A stretch of 64,000 nucleotides of DNA, taken from positions 17,662,469 to 17,726,468 of the forward strand of contig NC_088112.1 in the NCBI RefSeq assembly GCF_036370855.1, given 5' to 3'. How positions within the stretch are numbered: the stretch's first letter is position 1; every line of letters begins with the position of its first letter. This document shows positions 12,101 through 25,225 of the stretch, in pieces. The translations under genes and the position numbers were made by a program. The stretch comes from Dromaius novaehollandiae. Lineage: Eukaryota > Chordata > Aves > Casuariiformes > Dromaiidae. The notes under the pieces were generated by a model, which was not told where the DNA came from, made no database searches, and saw only the letters and a list, made by a program, of their open reading frames with translations.

Positions 12101-15100
12101 ACATCTTGCTTCATGTATGAATATAAATACATATATAAATGAATACTATTGCGCAAAGTCTGGCTTCTTCTGATATCAACCCAGGGTTAGAAGTACAGCC
12201 TACTAAACTGCACACTTTTGAATTTTGAGTATTATACTATTTCCTAATAATAAAAGTATGCAACCCTAGTTTATTGCTCTCCATTTAACAAAGGAAATCA
12301 ATGTTTATCTTGTATATCTGAAAAGTACAAGCTCAATTAAAGAAATGACTGTTGAAATACTGACTCAGGAGCTTGTACACAGACTTAATTGCACAAGTGG
12401 GAGACCCTTCCACCCCTGGAAGATTGATTATACTGCCCATTAAGAATTATGCCAAAATCTATTAACTTCAACAGGACCAAGAACTGGCCAAACCTCCAAA
12501 AGCTCAGCCTGCATTTTACTATATTTGAAGAATATCCAAGAGTGGACAGTAGTCACAATTGAAAATGGCCAGTTTTGCTCTGGAACACCGGAAGGTGAGT
12601 GCAGTTTGCAGAGCGTTCCTTAGGTATTTCCCACTCAGAAATACTGCTAGTTTCAAAAGTCTCTAATATTGTTTATTAAAATATCACTGACATTTTAACA
12701 GGTCTAGCCCTAATAGTTCTATGTCTGATTTTTAACCCGAGAAAAAACTCTTTTGCTGGGACTGCAAACATCATTGGTACAAAGTGTAGTCAATGACAAT
12801 TTTTTATTTGTGAAATTTTCAGTGTGACTTAGACACAGCCACTTTCACATGAAAAAATGGTATTGGACTAGCCCGCATGTTCCACTCCCCTACGACAGAT
12901 GACTTGCATAATTTGTGTAATTTGATGGTAAAGCGTATTAAAACTGTGCAGCATACTCTGTTTTTTCAATTTCATAGACAGTGATGTCACTCCAAACAGA
13001 GTAGTGATTAATGAAATATCATTCGTCCCACCCAATGCAAGAAATGTCACACTGCTCCAAGCATTGCTATTAGACTGAAAGCACCTCTGTAAGAGCTTCT
13101 GCAGTGCTGTTTCCATCAGAGAGACAAGGCAGCTGATCTTTTCCACCTCAGAAGTTTCACATAACGTGGTGGGGATGCTCTAGGTACATCTGGAGACTGT
13201 CTCAGGCGGTTGCAACTGTGTAAATTGTTCCTCACTCAATATCCTAAATCATCATATGTGCTAGTTTTTGTGCTTTCTTTAAACAACAACAGAATTGGGT
13301 TATCTCATGCAAAGCCACAGTTGAAAAGAAAATCCAGACACCGGAAGAGCAAATCTATAAATTTGGGAATGTCTCGTTTCGTGGAAAGTTGACTCTGTCA
13401 TGTCTCATGCATCAAAGATTATCTCATGACTGACTGCTGTGGGAAGGGTGTATGAACCCTGGACCAGGAATTCCAATGGAAACCTCAAAAGTTCAGATAG
13501 ACTTGTTCATTGCTCAGCTTCATCATCTATTAATTCTCTCATCCTGATTAAAGTAAAAATATATGAAACAGGATAACACTCAATAAAGCTTCCTTTAAAT
13601 TAACCCATACTGAAGGACTGAGAGATGAAAAAGCACAGGAGAAAGTTGATAAAATGTACAAGAATGCACAAGAAAGTTGCTGTGAGCAACAGGTATCCAC
13701 CTCGAGGGTCGTGCAAATCAACAGTGAATGTTTTAGATAACCTCCTGTGGCTATAACTTGACATGTTAAAGTCCCTTATGAGGCTAACAGTAGAGGTTTC
13801 TGTCACCCAGTGAAATTTGTCCTCCACCATGATGCTACCACCAGTAATTCAAGATACATCAGCCTCTAAAACACTAGAGGAGGGGCCGTGGAGTTAGAAA
13901 CCCCCAAAAGAATTGGTATTATTTGGGGATTTATTAAGACAATTCCCCGGGGCAAAAGACAGTGCTGAAACGCACCCAACAATGTACAGACTCCGGAAGA
14001 GCTGGAGGAAGCGGCCTCCTTTGCCCGGACTTCGTTGTGCTGGTTCAGCCAAGCGTGGGTGGAAATTGGGGTGAACACGGCTGACAGGCACAGGACTGAT
14101 CTCTCTGTGGTAAGGGTACAGTTGCTCTGCTTCAGCTAAGAAATACGGGGAACGAAATGTTCGTGTCACAGATCTTTTTCCAGGTAAAGTAACTACAAGA
14201 ATGGTTTGCTGAGGAGGCAGCTGGGCTCTAATCCCTCATGGCAGAGGAAATGTGATATGACTACAATGGGCACAAACACCCTGTGAAAGAACGGTCACTC
14301 AGCAAGTTACAGGGTTGAACATTTTTGTCACCAAAAAGTGGCGATTATTTCTTCACCCGCAGGGTCTCTCTCTTCTCTCCCTCCAGACAATAGAGCGAAC
14401 ATTTACATCCTGGTATTCCTCCCAGCTGCGTTACGGTGACACAATAGAAATAAGAGAAATATCCTGGATTTGATTAAACTTCACATACTGAAGAAATGAA
14501 AAAGTAATCACCAAGGAAAGCTGAATCTGAAGGGGAATTTCTTCAATGTCTTCATCTTTCCAGAAGCAGTTTATCAGTTTTGCTCAGCTGGCCCTGGGTG
14601 GGGTAGCACCGAGGTGATGAGCTGGCAGGCTGAAGCGTTCCTTGGTAGGATCACCCCACCAAAATCACCAGGCTAAATAAACAGGCCTGAACTAGAGGCA
14701 GTAACCTAAGGCAGAGACACAGCAAAGATACAAAGTGAGTCTTGAGGTCCATTGTCAAGAAATCCTTATTAAGCCATGTTGCTCTGCTGAAGATACACAT
14801 TAAGTCTCTGCTCACCTTCCATCATCACGTGTTCATAGTACAACCCTACATATGTGAGTCTAAAAGCACTTTTGTTCCCCAATAGGTTTAACCAACTCTT
14901 TCCTTAAAAGAGGGTGATTTTCCTAGCCCTTCTCCTGCCTGCATAATGAAAAATACTGTAGTAAGCAGGAGAACGCTGCTGCAGCAGCTCCTGCTTATAA
15001 TTAAAACCACATTGTGGCAGAGCCCTGAGGACTGGCTGGGGGGTGGAGGCAAGGGGGGTCCCTGGCTCTGCTCACAAGTATGATTCAATAAGTCATTTCC

Positions 15101-17812
15101 AGGGTAAACACATAAATCTGTCCTTCTTGAACAGAATCCAAGCAATCAGAAGTATCTCCCTTGCCTTTTTCAAAATGTCTCTGCTGCTACTGAGGAAAGA
15201 AAAGGAGCAGATAAAAACAAACACACTTCGGTGGAAGTCGAAAAAGAAAACATTCAGTGTGGATGTTCAGATGGCCACCAAGTAACTCTGCTCAGAGGCT
15301 GAAGTCCTGGCTGCTGCTGATGTTCCTGATAAGGGCCCTACCTCACTAGTGGCGTCATGCATGCACTGATGTTGTTGCTCAGGGTGTTAGGATTAGATGT
15401 TAGAATAGATGCCCTAGAGAAAAGAAAAAACAGATGGGAAAGAAGAAGAAAAATCAACAATTCTTCCCCTGCAGCAAATATGGTTTAGCTAATGTGCAAG
15501 TCTGGATTTGTACAGAAAGCAGAACTTACTATCGCATCCTGTTTTCATCAGTGAGTCTTGCTGGGACAGTTTAAGACAGGCTCAGTAGAATGGTGAAGAA
15601 CAAGAAAGTTCTTTTTATGAGGGTTGAAACTGCTGTGTAATCTGTGGTATCAGTTTAAAAAGAAAACAATGCTGATAGCTTTTGCATTGCAAATGAAGGC
15701 CATTGAGCAGTCATAGTCCAGGCTCTTCCACCCCAAAAATCTAGCTCTGTGTATAACAGCATTAAGACATTTTATCTCTGGTACAATTAGTGTCTAGTAA
15801 GATTGCTTACAGTGCTGTAAACCTGATGTCTGTATGAGAAGCTTTTCAGATCTACTGCCCTTCTCTGCTATCTTGTTTAAAAAGTTGATTCTTATTGTTA
15901 TCTTAGACTTATTTTTGTCAAGGCAGTGATGGTCTAGAGACTTGCTGGAGTTCATAACAAAAGACCAGATGCTACAGAGGCATTTTCCTCTGGATAGCCA
16001 TTCAGAGTGGGCATCTAAAACCGGTGACACTTGAAATCACCTCCTATGTTCTAAGATCCATTTCTGCTGCAGAATCCTAAAACCTTTCATCACTCCCTAC
16101 TAAGATCATACAGACACTTATATGCCTTCTACTATTTGTGTTCACTGGAAATATGAAGAACAAAACATAATGTTCAGCCTTAACTTTTTTCCAAATTATG
16201 CTGTTCAATGCTTTTACTTGCAGGGACATCTATGCAGCTAGTGTGACCCAGCTACAGTTCCAGTCCATCTTTTTAGATAGGTCTAGCACCTGGTAAAAGG
16301 AGGAGTCAGAAGATGAGCCAGGTTCCCCAAAGTATGGTTGTAGACAGCACAAACCCAATCAAGTCATGCCTGCTAGAAGTCAGGAAGATGCCACCAGACA
16401 GTTTGCCCTCACCATGTAATCAGCTGGATTCTGATGAGATCTTTCTTCCCCGAGGATCTAGAGGCAATTCAGTGACACGACTACAAGTAATTTTCAAGCA
16501 AACTGACATGGGAGACTGCATATTTCTGTGGTTCTTTTATGGGTCTTCAGTAGCTGCATACTTATCTTTCCACCTGGTAGATCCTACTCATCAGTTCAAA
16601 TCTGCTGACTAATGTAAATTGGTTAGTTAGAAGACGGTTTGGACTTCTCGTAGGTCATTTTTTCCCTACCTCTTGCTGAGCTGACTCCATGCTGGAGCTT
16701 CTATTTATTGCACAAGACCATGAGATGTAATTCCTGCTAGTGCAAGATCTGACAGCTACAATTTCAGTGGGTCACTTCCAGATTGAATACAACCTCTTCC
16801 TGCAGTAACTTGGTTGTGTTTTTTACTTATATGCACATGACCCCATCACTTGACTTAGTTTCTACGCACTGGGGAGAGGCAGAGTGAGCAATTAGAAAGA
16901 AAATAGTTTTTTTCCTGTCAGTTCTTTCTCTAGAAAGGACATTTAGAAATGCTATTGGCATGGCCATGTGAAGTGTCTTCCAGGGGACACTGGGACATAA
17001 ATTTACTATGAAAATGACTTTGTGAGGAACAGATTAGTTCATCCTGGCTTTAGAGCTGGAGTAACTCCTGGCAAAAGTCAGGTAAAACCCCTTTGCCCAA
17101 CACATTCTGTACATATGGAGCTTCAGTAGCTGACCATGGGGCTCATACAGAGTCAGCCAGGGAAATACTCACTGGCAGAGACCAGAAAGTTGCATCTCTC
17201 TTAATCACTGACACGACCCCTGTAGTAAACATCTCAGAGTCAGTCCTGGGTTAAGGCTTGCAACATGCCAGAGAGAGAAGATGTTTTAGCATTTTCTCTG
17301 TGAGACCCCAGAGGACTAAGATAGAAGGTACCTGTCAGCAGCAGGGTCCAGCTTCTCTGCTGTCCCTCTCCCACCTGGAAAAGGGACAACAGAGGGCACC
17401 TGCACAAGGAAGAGCTGGAGGTTCACCGGGGGTGTTACAGGAGGGCATAAGCGTAAGGGCTTCAGCTGGCAAGGGATAGATTATGGGACAAACACACAGC
17501 CACCTGGGAGAGAGTTCACAGCTACTCTCCAGAGGGAACGGCATCTTCCTCCTGTCAGACAGGCATACCAGGGCAGCTGCTTTATCATCTGAACCTCTTT
17601 CACATCAGATCATTCCTGGGTATTTTTGATGGCTCAGTGGGGTTTATTTCCCCAAGGACATCTTTCCTTCTGTAAGTGCCCTCTTCCCATGCATAATTTG
17701 GAAGTGTGGCTACTTAGGGCTCAGAGTGCTGCTGAATTGCCATTAGAGGCTCAGGCATTGCCTAGGCACAAGGCATTACAATACCCAGCAAAGTAGTACT
17801 TTTAGTGATCTG
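9151..17812. other. Non-coding stretch, no gene recognised
   Basis: AT-rich sequence with only short frames in all six readings. None has a recognisable domain or a convincing pair of splice sites. Confidence 0.5.
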
Positions 17813-17885
17813 GATTTAAGTGACTTACCGGAGTTTGCATAAAAAATCAGTGGTGGAGCATGAGATTGAAATAGGATCTGCTAAA
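17813..17885 (-). mobile_element. MIR-like SINE remnant
   Basis: The run AAGTGACTTACC, then CAGTGGTGGAGCATGAGATT, follows the layout of the reverse-complement MIR core (short-tract, then agtcagtggcagagc-type block). It is strongly diverged; orientation and family are tentative. Confidence 0.4.
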
Positions 17886-19918
17886 TCCCATGATCACATA
17901 TAGTCCCTATGCCACGTTCCTCTGGTCTAATTGGTACCCTAGAGCTAAAGGAAAATGCCACAAGCCTAAGCTTCTAGAGTTCACCTTTGAGACACTTCTA
18001 AGTAGAAAGCAGACTTGGTAGGTGCTTCGTGTGCCTTAAGAGGTACATTCTGCTTTGTAGCACTTTCTGAAGGTCAGGAAATTGGCTGCTTAGAGCCCAT
18101 TCTGAACAGTTTACAGACTGGAAGCTTCAGCATTTTGGCTAGTAACATCTGTGGGACTGTGCTTCAAAGGAAAGCTGGGAGGGTGGTTTATTACAAAATT
18201 AGATGCCTAGCTTACATCCATAGATACTTATTGTCCATTATTGCAAATTGCTGTTATACTTCCTGCAAGAGTGACTGCTGAAACATTGCATCCAGCTGCT
18301 AACAGCTGGGGTGCTGGGAATATAATGCATGTGCTAAGCCATTTTCTTGGAAACTTTTTAGATATCTAAACACAGTCTGTAGAGAGGAAACATTTTCACT
18401 GAAGATACTTTCCCTTTGTTAGATTTTTCTCCCAAAGGTGGTCTTCTGAAGTCTCACTCTGTGGAAGAAATCAGAAAGGCTTCTCGCAAACAGCAAGGAT
18501 ACTGCTTTACCACAAAAAATCTGGCAAAAATGTTCTGTGGGCTTAGTTTCATTTTGAGTAGTAGAGAATGAAATGGACTGGCATCTCTCTTTTCCTGAAT
18601 TAAAATAAGGAAAACTCAGAGGAATCTAACTGTTCCCATACACATAAAGACTAGAGCTGAATGAACACAATAAAATCTTATCAAATAGATGGGATGAATT
18701 CACTCAGTTGCTATTAGCACAAATAAAACCATTCATCTGCTGACTATCGGAATGGCTGAGCATTGATTTCTGGAAAAGCTTATGACTCCTCAAAGTAATA
18801 CAAACAATACTTCATCAGAAAATTCACACAGGAAAAGGTATATTGTAATTTTACTGTTTCTGCATTCTAACATTTTGAAATTTATTCAAAAGGCATTGCA
18901 CAGAAGCCATTTGCTACAAATATTGTACAGCAAATAGTGGAAATAAACATTTTCAAAAACTCAGAGGCTGAACTTTGCATTGTAATATGATTTCTCATAA
19001 CAACTATATCCACATAAAAAACAATCAACTTGCAAGCAATTCATCAACAAAAGAGAGAAAATAGAACTAATATTTATGGATAGTTATTTTGTATCTAACT
19101 ATCCTACCAGCACCATTAAAGTTTGGGTAGCTTAGGATGGCTAATTTGTTTCTGAAAGAATGTCCATCTGTGTAACATGCTCTGTGAAATCTAAGCCAAA
19201 TTTGGTAGAAAGGAATTGTATTTTTACATGCAATAAAAGGATGCATTTCCTGTTAATTTTGCAGACACGCCTTTAAATTTTCTGCCCAGTGAATTGAGCT
19301 CAGATTTGTTAAAGACAGACATTATTGAAACCTCCCCTAAGTTGTCACTAAAGTGAGAAACAAAAGCTATTGATTGGAGGTGATCTTTTAATAAAAGGGG
19401 AAACAGAACCCAACGTAACTTATTCATGGAGTAATTTTTAGTTCCTTCTTTTGCCAAGAGATTACCAAAGAAGGGAAGTTTTTACTGCATTTTTCTACTG
19501 TTTTGCTCGCAACACAAAGCACAGGACAGTAAGAAAAGGTAAAGAGCAGAGAGGTACTGGAATTCTTTCTTTATTTTTGTTGGCTGTAATAAAAGCACTC
19601 AGTGTCCTCTTTGATACGTTTTCTCACATGCTGAGTAGCAGAACAATTCAGAATAAGAATTGCAAGGTAAGAAGAGTTAGATTTTTCACAAGCTAAATTT
19701 ACAAGGACAGGTCTAACTGTCTAAATCATCTGGGAGATCTTTTGTATGGAAAAGTGAAATAGTTCATTGCCTTTTGTTTCCAGCTGTGAGTCTGAGATGG
19801 ACTTCTGGCTGGGATAGAAATACTGCAGGGGCTCCATACTCACCGTCATGCACTGCCTCTGGCTTTCTTTGGAGCCTTCGGAAAGTCCTTTATCCTACAA
19901 CCAGGGATAACAACATTC

Positions 19919-19943
19919 TTTTTTTTTTTTTTTTTTTTTTTTT
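19919..19943. repeat. Poly-T homopolymer
   Basis: Uninterrupted run of T; it could be the poly-A tail of a minus-strand retrocopy, but no recognisable element adjoins it. Confidence 0.85.
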
Positions 19944-22058
19944 AAATCTCCTCTGCAGATGCTGGCCCTCCTAAAACCACATACAACTGTTGAATTACAG
20001 GTGCTATGAATAATCTCTCCTACACTGAAAACCACACAAATGGATCTGAGATCATAACCTACAAGAGATGGTCCTTGTCCAAAACTACAAAGTATGCACA
20101 CTGCCTTCCAGCACTAAAGGCTTTCCCTGTTAGGAATTTTCCTGGCAGCTGATTGCCCATCTAATGAAGATGGACAGGCAGGAGTGTAAACAGACACACA
20201 CATACTGGATGCAAATTAACAGTGGGAAGGGACTCTCTAAAGTCAGCAATTAGGCTTGGGTAAAATAAGTGACCACCTGGCCATGAGCTGATAGGAAGCA
20301 ATAAAACCCAAGAAACCAGCAGCCTGAACAAGAAAGGAAAAAGGCTTCATCTTCATTCTTGTGCCTTTTAACACAAGGGAAGATACTGAGAATAACCCTG
20401 GGGCCAGGCCCTGTTAGCCACAAGGCAAAGACAGATGGTTGTTGCAGTAAAGAACAGCATAGGCTAGCACTGGTCTCAAGCCTTTCCATGAGAGCTGCTC
20501 TGTTTTGAGCCAGTTTACAGAAAGGTGTAGTATTCAGAAGAGCCTGATTAATGCAATGTTCACAAATGTACCTCATGCTCCTAAAAGCTCAGATCTCACC
20601 CTAAATATAGGTAAGTAATCTGTATGGAAATGGAACTAAGGTTTCCAAAACAGTTGGGTGTTTGGTTTTTGTCCTTGAAAAGGTTATACTCTGTAAGTTA
20701 ACCCAGCTGCTCTTGGTTGGTGTAGATGAGGCAAATTCCTCTGTTGTGTGGCTGAACTTCTGTTATTACTGGGTGAACCTTAGCTATATTCAAGGGCTCT
20801 AGTCTTCATTCCCTCTAACCTGTCTCTGGCTGGATATGACTGTGGAGGAGTGATTTTTGCACATGTGCATCTGACAATTTAAAGGGTAAGGGGGAAGCTT
20901 AATTTATTTCAGTATCAGCAGCCAAATGGGAACCTACAAGGTTCAAGACATCCAATAAACTGTGGTTTATGCCATTAACAGAGTAAGGTGAGGAATAACA
21001 GGATTGCTTCTTCAATCTTGTTAGTCTGTAAAATAGCTGAAATAGTTTTTATTACCCTTCATAGAACTTGATAGGAGCTCTGTCCCTATGAGGAAAAATG
21101 TGCTCTGAGTTGTGCTTTTCCCAGCATACCTGGAGGAAAAAAAAATATGCAGGCAGGCTGTAACAATCTAAGTACAAGCTATTTAGGCATTGCTGGATAT
21201 TTCTAACCTGAAACATTTCATAGGCTCTATGTTAAATACATGTTTTGAGCTTTTAAAATGTCTATCTTAAAGTCTCTCTACCTTTTTAAAAGAAAGGGTA
21301 AAAGGAAAGAAGTGAGGGAACCTGCAGGTTAAAAACATTATAAAGGTTTTGTAGCAAGCATATTGCAGTGTGTATTCTCCTTGTCCCTCTTCTATTAGTA
21401 CATTAAAATTGCTATAATAACTCCATTGACTAAATAGCTTGCATTTCTTAAAAGTTTGCAAATATATCTAGGGCTTTTTGAGGAAGAAACTGTACTTACA
21501 GATAGAGTTCTCTAAGACACATGTATCAGATATAACTTCATTTGCCTACGGATGAGCTTTCTCACTGTGTATCTTGATTCTCTACAGTCAGTGTGGATGA
21601 GCTGTGTTTATTGGACTGAATGTAAAAAACAATCATTTCAGCTGCACATGTTCAAAGAAAGTTCACGTAGAAGCTACTTTCAAGAAGCAGTAACAGAGGC
21701 AAAAGATAAATGCCATGCCCCACCGAACAAGAGTATCAGGCAGCCTGGTCTGGTTTCCTGCGGGTGTCTGTGCATTCGTGACAGGAGGCTGGAGGGGGCT
21801 GGATGCTGACACAGGCTAGTGCCTCTTCAGCTGAGTCTCCATGCTGATGTTCCTGGCCTCAGAACAACAGCCCAGCATTGGACCAGGAGCACCGTGCTGC
21901 TGGGGCTGATGTCTGCAGGTAGGACACAGAAAGGTGGTCCTGATCCTCTTGAAGTTGCTGAAGACCCTATACCAGTTTTCAAAAGAGGAAGTTCAGTCCT
22001 AGTGCCTTAGTCAAATTCTTTGCTTCAGAGGAGTGTTGATCATCTGCAGGGGGTTATT

Positions 22059-22437
22059 GCAGCTGCTCTTACAGAGGATACTCCATGGCATCAGCAGCAC
22101 ATTGGGGTGAGCAAACAAGCAGGCTGCTGCCCTGATGCCGTACGTTCATGGTCGCTAGTGGACTTCTATAGGGATGTCAACGATAGCCTCAGAGCTGGAC
22201 AAAGGAATTTGTCCAGCAACTTGTAGTGCTTATGCAATGGTTTGGTTCGAGAGAGGCCACAAGCTCATTGGACCCTCTTTGGGTTTGCGAATGTGCTGTC
22301 TCCCTTGTAGGTGCTGGGCCACCCAGGTGCAACAGGAGAGACTTTGGCCTATTCGACATCATTAATGAGCAGCGTTCCAACTCCTGCCCCCCAGATCAGA
22401 TGATAAAAGCCCTGGTTGTATGCTTTGCCATCAACTG
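22059..22437 (+). pseudogene. Possible decayed coding remnant, family unknown
   Basis: One plus-strand frame runs to the TGA at 22437 with only three earlier in-frame stops, and its last 77 codons are uninterrupted. The base composition is higher in GC than the neighbourhood and the peptide is not low-complexity (for example RCNRRDFGLFDIINEQRSN). It could be an old transposon or retrocopy fragment. I cannot name the family and chance is not excluded. Confidence 0.2.
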
Positions 22438-25154
22438 ACTCTCTAATTTATGATAAGCTTTTGCTAAAAACAATGATGATGGACCATCAGTGTTATCCGT
22501 CTGCCCTGTGCAACCAGAATAGTACTGCTGTCTTCTGCAAAGGTAAATGTATAAAGTTTTGCGCTGTGATGGGGTTCTCTAACTTATTTCAGTAAACCTG
22601 TAAATGCTGGGCTGTAGAAACACAAGTACTTGTATAATATTTTGTTGCTCTTCATACAGCTGTGCTTGGTTGTTGACTACATGAATTGGGAGAAAGCAGA
22701 TGGTTTTGTAGTCCAGAAGTCTGGAATTCATTAGTGGAAATTTTCAGACTCTCCCTCCATCTTGGCTTAGCTGCAAGAAGTCAAAGCAAACAGAGCTGAA
22801 AACTCATAGCGAGGGGTGTGAAAGAGTTTTTGCTCTTTAACCAAAAAAGTGAGTCGACAAAAAAGTCAAACACTTGTGACTTTTTTTTTCCTGGTTTGCT
22901 TTATCTGTGAGAGAAAACCTTTACTGAGAATCTTAAGAGCTTCTCTGAAACAAATTTATTTGGAGAACATCAACAGGACACTTGCTACTAAAGACTGTAG
23001 TTGTACTAACCTCTTACAGGAAAGGGGAGGAGACGGGAGAAGTGATGTTAATTTATTCACCGAAGAGTTCAGGCTCGTACTTCTCCCTACAAGGATCTCT
23101 TTCTCCTACCAAAAAACATACTGGAACCCTGTATAGAAATAAAAACAGCACAGTGAATGTTAACCTGTGATACTCTCATTTAAGATGGGAGCAAAGCTCT
23201 TCAATTATGTGTTCTGGCATGTGGTGCTGTGTCTTGGAAAGGTCGAGTTTTCTGCTTGGCCTTTTTATCGGATGAGTTTGTTCTCTAGGTCCTTACAGAG
23301 AATAAACTGTAGCGCTTCACTAATGCGGCCACCTAGAAGAAGCTGGAGGTGGAATTATTTGTGGAGAGGAGTGAAAAGTTATTCCCAGGAGTGAAAGCAC
23401 ACAAATCCCGCAGGGCACCAGCCAGGTCCTGCTGAGTCCTCCCTGCTCAGAGCCTTGTCTCGATTTCTTCCACTCTGTGGATTTTTCACCCATTCCTGCT
23501 CTTTCATGACCTGTTACTCTCTGGAGGGGCAATAACATTTTCCTTGCCAAATCATTTCCGGATCTTTGGCAGGCCACTTTCCTTGAGGTCCTGTGCCCCC
23601 AGCCTGCCCCAGGAGCCAACCTTCCTCTTGCAGTGTTATTTCTTTTTACACAACAAATATCCCTATTCCCCAAAGCGCTTTCCTATCTTGTTACATTCCC
23701 CTGATCCCTTGCTGTGGGAGAGGCTGGGCTCTGGTACAGAGCCAACAGCTTTCTGACAAGCACAAGCAGAATAGTAAAATAATAATGACTTGGAGAGTTT
23801 CCCTTTCAATAAGTGAAGGGGAGGCAAAGAGGAAAAAATGTGTGTGTGAAACCTCTATTTCTAAAATCTTTGAGTATATGCTGTGGTTCTGATACAAAGG
23901 GTGTTTCAATGTGAGCCTCCTGAAAGCTGCACTGCTCATGAACGCCAGAGTGGTTTACACACACCTACAGTTCTTGAAATCCTTTAAGCCTTATATAAAT
24001 ACAGGCTAACAAAACTACTTTGTCTGGGACTTTAAAAGTGTTAGGTAAACTTCTTTGGAATTGGGAGACTCAGACGATTTAAAAAAATCCCTGTTTCTGC
24101 TTCTCATTCTTCATCCTCTCGAACCAAGGACTTCCAAGCTGAGTTAGGTTTTATCCTCCTGCACAGGCATGGAGGGGAGCAGATGCAATGTGTCCTAGCA
24201 TCCTGGAGGCAGACCTCATGTCACAAGAAAGCTTTGCCCGCATCGGCACAGAATGATGGCTCTTGCCAAGTGGAGCTATGGACTGTGCCCTTGGTAGCCC
24301 TCATTTCTAATCTATACTGTAGAGGAGGTGCTGCAGGTTGTTACTTCAGTTAACATCTGTGCTCCTCTCTCTGAGGCAGCCAGCAAACAATGTGCCTCAG
24401 AAGAAAAAAAAAACCATTTTTTTTCTTCCTGTAAACTGGAACATGTAACTGCGGCAGATGATAATCCTCCCTTTCTTGGAAAAGGCAAAGACTCTTAGCT
24501 GGGATTTCCTTAGCATGACACAGTTTAAAAAACAAATGACCACAGAAAACAAATCACTGCAAAACTAAAGTAGCAAGTTTCTGTTCATTCTGTCCTGATG
24601 CTTGCCTGCCATACGAACCCACAATCTTCTCTAAAGAGCGTTGCCTTTGGTTCCCAGCACTGCAATTGTCATTCTAGCCGTGGTAGCAGGTGCCGGGTGG
24701 ATTCTGAAGCTGTCGTGTCCTCCTTCAGTTACAACAAGCAGCACTAAAAGAATTCAGAAAATATGTGATATAAAATAGGATGCCTACTTAAAAGTTTCTG
24801 ATGAACGTATGATGTTTTCAGTACTTCCAGGTTAAAACTGCATTGATTTAGGTTGCTTAGAAATAATTTCAATTTTTCATGCCAGGTGGGTTTATACATG
24901 CACATACTCTGGTTACATGTTGGCTGTTTCATACCTTTAATTTAACACTAACCTGTGTCTGAGTAAATTTGATCTAGTCAAACCATACTGTAATGATGTA
25001 TCTGAGGCCAAGCTCTAAACCTGAAATGACTGTATTGAATCGAGTTGCTTCCTTAGGCTATGGCAATGCCTCGTGTGTAACTGTAAGAGCACCAGTGTGC
25101 ACACTCCTATGGTTAGATTTCCCTTGACAACATGGGCAGGATTTTGGTAGCACA

Positions 25155-25225
25155 TAAAGCCAGGGAAGACTTGCGATCATCCAGTCTGACCTGTTGTAAG
25201 ACCCAGTGGTAACTTCCTCCACGCA
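25155..25225 (-). mobile_element. Short CR1/L3-like fragment
   Basis: The string GATCATCCAGTCTGACCTG is the hallmark block near the 3' end of CR1-type LINEs read in reverse complement. Flanks are too diverged to set boundaries. Confidence 0.55.

Larger units (their letters stand above)
17886..25154. other. Non-coding stretch with a poly-T tract
   Basis: No gene recognised. A pure T tract lies at 19919-19943. A possibly decayed coding remnant at 22059-22437 is listed separately. Confidence 0.5.
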
